Shown here: piece by piece, positions 6,687-8,977 of the stretch
Layout: every line of letters starts with the position of its first letter
Position numbering within the stretch: the stretch's first letter is position 1
From: MWAR01 sp036567845
GTDB taxonomy: Bacteria > Muiribacteriota > Ozemobacteria > Ozemobacterales > Ozemobacteraceae
NCBI GenBank assembly: GCA_036567845.1
Contig: DATCTT010000318.1
Location: 1-8,977 of the forward strand
DNA: 8,977 bases
Reading direction: 5' to 3'
Made by a program: the position numbers and the translations under genes
Notes under the pieces: model-generated
The model's input: the letters and a program-made list of their open reading frames with translations, nothing else
Told to the model about the DNA's origin: nothing
Database searches by the model: none

Positions 6687-7865
6687 TCAGAAGCCCAGGA
6701 TCGAGCGGAGTTTGCCGAAAATGCCGCCCTCGGCCGCCGCTACGGTCTCTTCGCCGCAGATGGTCCGCTGGATGTTAACAACCGCCTGGGAAAGAGGCGA
6801 GGACGAACGCTCCTTCACGTAAAGCTGGCCACTGTGGGAGGTGAGAACGGCATCCTCGGGGGCAAACGGCAGGCTGACGAAGTCGCGCTTGATGATCGCT
6901 TTCACTTCCTCAGCCGAGAGCGTGCCCGGGCGGCCGAGGCGGTTGATGAGCACCTTCACCTTCGACTCGGGGTATTTGAGCTGGCCCATGATGTCGAGGA
7001 TCTTCTTGAGGGCAAGCATCTGCCCGATTTCCGGCTGGGCGACGACATAGATCAGATTCGAGATTTCCCAGGTGGTGAGGGAAACGTCGTCGATCTCGTT
7101 CTTCAGATCGACGATGACGAAATCGTGATTCGCTTCGAGGCTCCAGAGGATCTTTTTGACGTGATCCGCCTTCACCAGTTCGGCATATTCCGTCTTGATC
7201 GGAGCCGTGAGATAGTTGAAGGAAGGCCCCTGATGGAGGAATTTTCCGATCGATTCGCCGGTGATATTGGGGTCCTGAATCAGCTCGTGAATGCCAAGAC
7301 CGGGCTTACCGGCAAGAAAGGTCAGCACATCGCCGAAGCGAAGGTTGAAGTCGGCCACGGCCACCTTCTTCCCGGTGTTCGTCGCCATCGCGTAGGCCAG
7401 GTTGCAGACGATGCTGGTCAGGCCGGTTCCGCCCTTGGGGCTGTAGAACGTGACAATCTGGGCCCCGGTGCGGTTCAGGGGCTTGAGGGTCTCCCACAGG
7501 TCAGCGCGGGCCGAATCGATGAAGATGAACTCATAGGTGTCGAATTTGACGACATCTTTGTGATTCAGCTGAATCGGCGTTGCGGGGGCAAGCTGATTGT
7601 TGTTCATGAACGTGCCGTTCGAGCTGTCATTATCGATGATGAAGTAGGTCCCGTCCTTGAAGCTGATCGTCGCATGCAGGCGGGAAACCATGTCGCTCGG
7701 GATCTGGAGGGAGCGCCCATCTTCACGACCAATGGTGAAGTCCTCGTGCGATAATTCGAACGGCTTGCCGAGAAACGGCGGCGTATTGCCAACGAGGTAT
7801 TTTTTCTTCTCCTCGTCAGGAACGACGATCCTTCGGAATACGGTTTTCTTCGATTCGTCGGCCAT
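6687..7865 (-). CDS. FHA domain fused to CpaE/TadZ-like ATPase with altered P-loop
   Basis: 392 residues. Residues about 35-115 form an FHA domain, a phosphothreonine reader, with its binding residues present: Gly46-Arg47, Ser61-Arg62 with His64, and SSNGT (81-85) followed by Asn88-90. Residues about 135-370 form a MinD/ParA-fold domain of CpaE/TadZ type: SPKGGTGLTS at 142-151, DFNLRFGD (Asp172) and DFVIVDL (Asp253). The signature Lys144 is present, but the P-loop lysine is Leu149. Atypical Walker A sequences are known in the TadZ/CpaE family, so ATP binding or hydrolysis may be weak or absent. The C-terminus, GGIFGKLRSILGF, is a likely amphipathic membrane tail. The start is ATG at 7865 with GGGGGA 6 nt upstream. 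It is the first gene of the FHA-kinase-phosphatase operon, so its FHA domain probably reads phosphorylation made by the kinase next door. Confidence 0.93.
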   Translation of the reverse strand: MADESKKTVFRRIVVPDEEKKKYLVGNTPPFLGKPFELSHEDFTIGREDGRSLQIPSDMVSRLHATISFKDGTYFIIDNDSSNGTFMNNNQLAPATPIQLNHKDVVKFDTYEFIFIDSARADLWETLKPLNRTGAQIVTFYSPKGGTGLTSIVCNLAYAMATNTGKKVAVADFNLRFGDVLTFLAGKPGLGIHELIQDPNITGESIGKFLHQGPSFNYLTAPIKTEYAELVKADHVKKILWSLEANHDFVIVDLKNEIDDVSLTTWEISNLIYVVAQPEIGQMLALKKILDIMGQLKYPESKVKVLINRLGRPGTLSAEEVKAIIKRDFVSLPFAPEDAVLTSHSGQLYVKERSSSPLSQAVVNIQRTICGEETVAAAEGGIFGKLRSILGF

Positions 7866-7899
7866 GTGGCTTCCCCCTCAAATTCTCAAAAGTCGCTGG

Positions 7900-7928
7900 A
7901 GTATACCACAGGGTACCCCCGGCTTCAA
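7900..7928 (-). promoter_or_regulatory. Putative sigma70-type promoter for the FHA-kinase-phosphatase operon
   Basis: Read on the minus strand: TTGAAG at 7928-7923 (4/6), an ideal 17-bp spacer and TATACT at 7905-7900 (5/6). Transcription would start near 7893, giving a leader of about 28 nt that includes the GGGGGA ribosome site before the ATG at 7865. The spacer contains the 8-bp palindrome GGGTACCC at 7911-7918, too short to call an operator. Confidence 0.6.
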
Positions 7929-8007
7929 CAAACTGATCAACACCGCTCTCGCCAAAGGTCCGGGGCGGCTGTCGGCGATTCCTCACCATCGGATGCCGCT
8001 CTCTTGA

Positions 8008-8036
8008 TTGACACCTCGTCCCATGGCGGGTAAGAT
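8008..8036 (+). promoter_or_regulatory. Putative sigma70-type promoter for the lipoprotein gene
   Basis: A perfect TTGACA at 8008-8013, an exact 17-bp spacer and TAAGAT at 8031-8036 (4/6 to TATAAT). The predicted transcription start near 8043 is only about 8 nt before the GTG at 8051. That leaves no room for a normal ribosome site, so either the message is nearly leaderless or translation begins further in. Confidence 0.55.
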
Positions 8037-8050
8037 GTTCCGTCACGCAC

Positions 8051-8680
8051 GTGGACAGTCACCAGAACCAGAACAGGCAGTTGCGCTTCCCTGTCCCCCA
8101 TACCCGGTTGGTATGCGGGCTGGTTTTCTTTTCCCTCTTGGTCTCTCTTCTAATCTCCGGCTGCGGCACACCCGCCCCGACGGAAACAGCCCCCCGCACC
8201 TCCCGCCCGACGCCGGCCCGTCCAGCCACCACGACCACGGGTATCGCCTCGGGAAGCGTGTTCGAGCAGGTGCGGTTCAAGGAAGTCCACACCGAGTTTC
8301 AGCAGACGTATCTGAACCTCATCCAGAACATCAACGCGTTCACCGCCCCGAGCGTCGACATCAAGACGCAGCGGTCGATGTTTTCCGAGTATGGCCGGGC
8401 CCAACGCCGGTATCTGGATGTTCTGAAGAAGATCGAGAGCTACGCAGAAGACCAGAAGCTGCGTTGCTTCTCGATCATGAAGTCGATGATCCTCGCGATC
8501 CTGTATTACGACAAGAAGACCGGGAAGAAGATGTTCAAGTTCGACCCGGAAAAGCTGAAATCAGAAAAAATACTTGTCGATATACCACGCTGTCCGGACG
8601 GCGGCGAGTATTCGATCGTGTACAAAGATGGGCGGCGCCTGTTCCGCTGCTCCCTCCACGGGATCCTCCGTCAGAACTGA
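8051..8680 (+). CDS. Lipoprotein with pilin-like C-terminal CPxGG…CSxHG motif
   Basis: 209 residues if it starts at the GTG at 8051. A hydrophobic stretch (about 21-36) ends in a good lipobox, LISGC, with Cys38 as the lipidation site; a Pro/Thr-rich linker (40-63) follows, so the protein should be anchored in the envelope. Residues 70-160 look largely helical (FQQTYLNLIQNINAF, QRRYLDVLKKIESYAE). The end carries CPDGGEYSI (Cys181) and, 19 residues on, CSLHG (Cys200). This spacing and wording resemble a C-terminal motif I associate with many type IV pilin-like proteins (CPxGGxY…CSxHG), but here it is on a lipoprotein. The start is uncertain: GTG 8051 has no ribosome site, and TTG at 8081 would give a more typical short signal peptide. 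It is divergent from the FHA operon. I do not recognise the family. Confidence 0.8.
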   Translation: MDSHQNQNRQLRFPVPHTRLVCGLVFFSLLVSLLISGCGTPAPTETAPRTSRPTPARPATTTTGIASGSVFEQVRFKEVHTEFQQTYLNLIQNINAFTAPSVDIKTQRSMFSEYGRAQRRYLDVLKKIESYAEDQKLRCFSIMKSMILAILYYDKKTGKKMFKFDPEKLKSEKILVDIPRCPDGGEYSIVYKDGRRLFRCSLHGILRQN

Positions 8681-8683
8681 TCG

Positions 8684-8706
8684 GAACCGGCCTGCGGGCG
8701 CGGTTC
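8684..8706. terminator. Hairpin between convergent genes, possible shared terminator
   Basis: GAACCG (8684-8689) pairs with CGGTTC (8701-8706), and inside it GCC (8690-8692) pairs with GGC (8697-8699) around a TGCG loop, with one bulged G at 8700. This gives about 9 bp of stem right after the lipoprotein stop and touching the stop codon of the small membrane protein. It is followed on the plus strand by only a weak pyrimidine stretch (TTCCCTT), so the terminator call is tentative. Confidence 0.4.
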
Positions 8707-8863
8707 AGCTTCCCTTGCCGGCCTGTCCGTGATGTTCCCGCTGGGCGGGGGGTTCCGTGAAGAGAATCTCCAGCATCTCCATGATGGTACGGACGAACAG
8801 CACGCCGACACCGACGGAAAAGAACAGGGTGAGTGTGATGGCAAGAACGACTTCCTTCATCAT
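8705..8863 (-). CDS. Small single-pass membrane protein, 52 residues
   Basis: A short frame starting MMKEVVLAITLTLFF. It has a hydrophobic segment at about residues 5-24 and then a basic/acidic tail (FVRTIMEMLEILF, then EPPAQREHHGQAGKGS). The start ATG at 8863 (a second ATG follows immediately) has a strong AGGAG ribosome site at 8877-8873, 9 nt upstream, which is the main reason to believe it. The hydrophobic helix probably anchors it in the inner membrane with a short charged tail on one side. I recognise no family. It converges on the lipoprotein gene, with 24 bp between the stops. It may belong to an operon with whatever gene lies upstream beyond the right edge. Confidence 0.6.
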   Translation of the reverse strand: MMKEVVLAITLTLFFSVGVGVLFVRTIMEMLEILFTEPPAQREHHGQAGKGS

Positions 8864-8942
8864 GTGAGGCGGCTCCTGATCAGCGACGGTCGGTTCACGA
8901 CCAGTTGGATGGACGGTGTATCGGCTGATCGGGCACGTTCGT

Positions 8943-8977
8943 TTACGGTTCTTCGCCGAAAAAGTCGCCGGCCGTCT
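8943..8977 (-). CDS. Possible C-terminal end of an upstream gene (fragment)
   Basis: The minus-strand frame entering from the right edge reads TAGDFFGEEP and then TAA at 8945-8943. Its codons (GCC, GGC, GAC, TTC, GAA, CCG) match usage in the neighbouring genes, and the acidic end looks like a natural C-terminus. An alternative frame stays open to a TGA overlapping the ATG of the small membrane protein, but its Arg-rich translation and codons look less natural. With only 11 codons visible no function can be given. Confidence 0.3.
   Translation of the reverse strand, partial: TAGDFFGEEP

Noticed and set aside
5576..6778. 400-codon open frame on the plus strand
   Set aside because: It is fully antisense to the kinase gene, whose catalytic motifs are all intact; the translation shows no recognisable protein features.
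6834..7754. 306-codon open frame on the plus strand
   Set aside because: It is antisense to the FHA-CpaE gene and is a compositional shadow with no ribosome site or domain.
7911..7918. GGGTACCC palindrome inside the operon promoter spacer
   Set aside because: Eight bases with no second copy nearby; expected by chance in GC-rich DNA and too short to call an operator.
8008..8760. 250-codon plus-strand frame overlapping the lipoprotein gene
   Set aside because: It is a Pro/Arg-rich out-of-frame reading of the lipoprotein gene; the lipobox, helical region and cysteine motif lie in the other frame.
1..8977. CRISPR array, tRNA/rRNA, transposase or attachment sites
   Set aside because: I looked for regularly spaced repeats, cloverleaf-like segments, transposase motifs and flanking inverted repeats on both strands and saw none.

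Overview
The window is GC-rich (by eye a little under 60%) and densely packed with chromosomal genes of an environmental, probably diderm bacterium. Signal peptides, a lipobox lipoprotein, a large Hanks-type kinase with a PEGA/TPR sensor and CpaE/TadZ-like ATPases with unusual sensor domains would fit lineages such as Candidatus Ozemobacteria/Riflebacteria or the former Deltaproteobacteria. That placement is only a guess. I see no phage genes, transposase, CRISPR array, tRNA or rRNA.

Layout. 1-2469 (minus): two exported proteins that look like one operon. The first is a protein with three SH3b domains and an NlpC/P60-like domain; the second is an NHL-type beta-propeller protein that runs off the left edge. 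2470-2855: a 386-bp divergent intergenic region. It has a plausible promoter at each end and, between them, copies of two short repeats that are scattered through many unrelated bacterial genomes. 2856-4067 (plus): a cNMP-binding-fold domain fused to a CpaE/MinD-like ATPase. 4101-7865 (minus): a tight three-gene operon, FHA-CpaE-like ATPase, then transmembrane Ser/Thr kinase (PEGA + TPR), then PP2C phosphatase. It converges on the cNMP-CpaE gene across 33 bp. 7866-8050: a divergent promoter region. 8051-8680 (plus): a lipoprotein with a pilin-like C-terminal cysteine motif. 8705-8863 (minus): a 52-residue single-pass membrane protein. 8943-8977 (minus): the possible tail of another gene.

How the genes may work together. 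The core is a membrane phospho-signalling module: kinase (writer), PP2C (eraser), FHA domain (phosphothreonine reader) fused to a MinD/CpaE-fold ATPase, and a second CpaE-like ATPase with a different sensor domain. Both ATPases and the phosphatase end in a similar short amphipathic tail (pattern hydrophobic-hydrophobic-Gly-hydrophobic-COOH after basic residues). It resembles the MinD membrane-targeting sequence and could bring all of them to the membrane where the kinase sits. The FHA paralogue has lost the P-loop lysine; the cNMP paralogue keeps it. CpaE/TadZ proteins usually place pili or secretion machinery at specific cell sites, so control of polar or surface machinery is a reasonable inference, but no pilus assembly genes are in the window.
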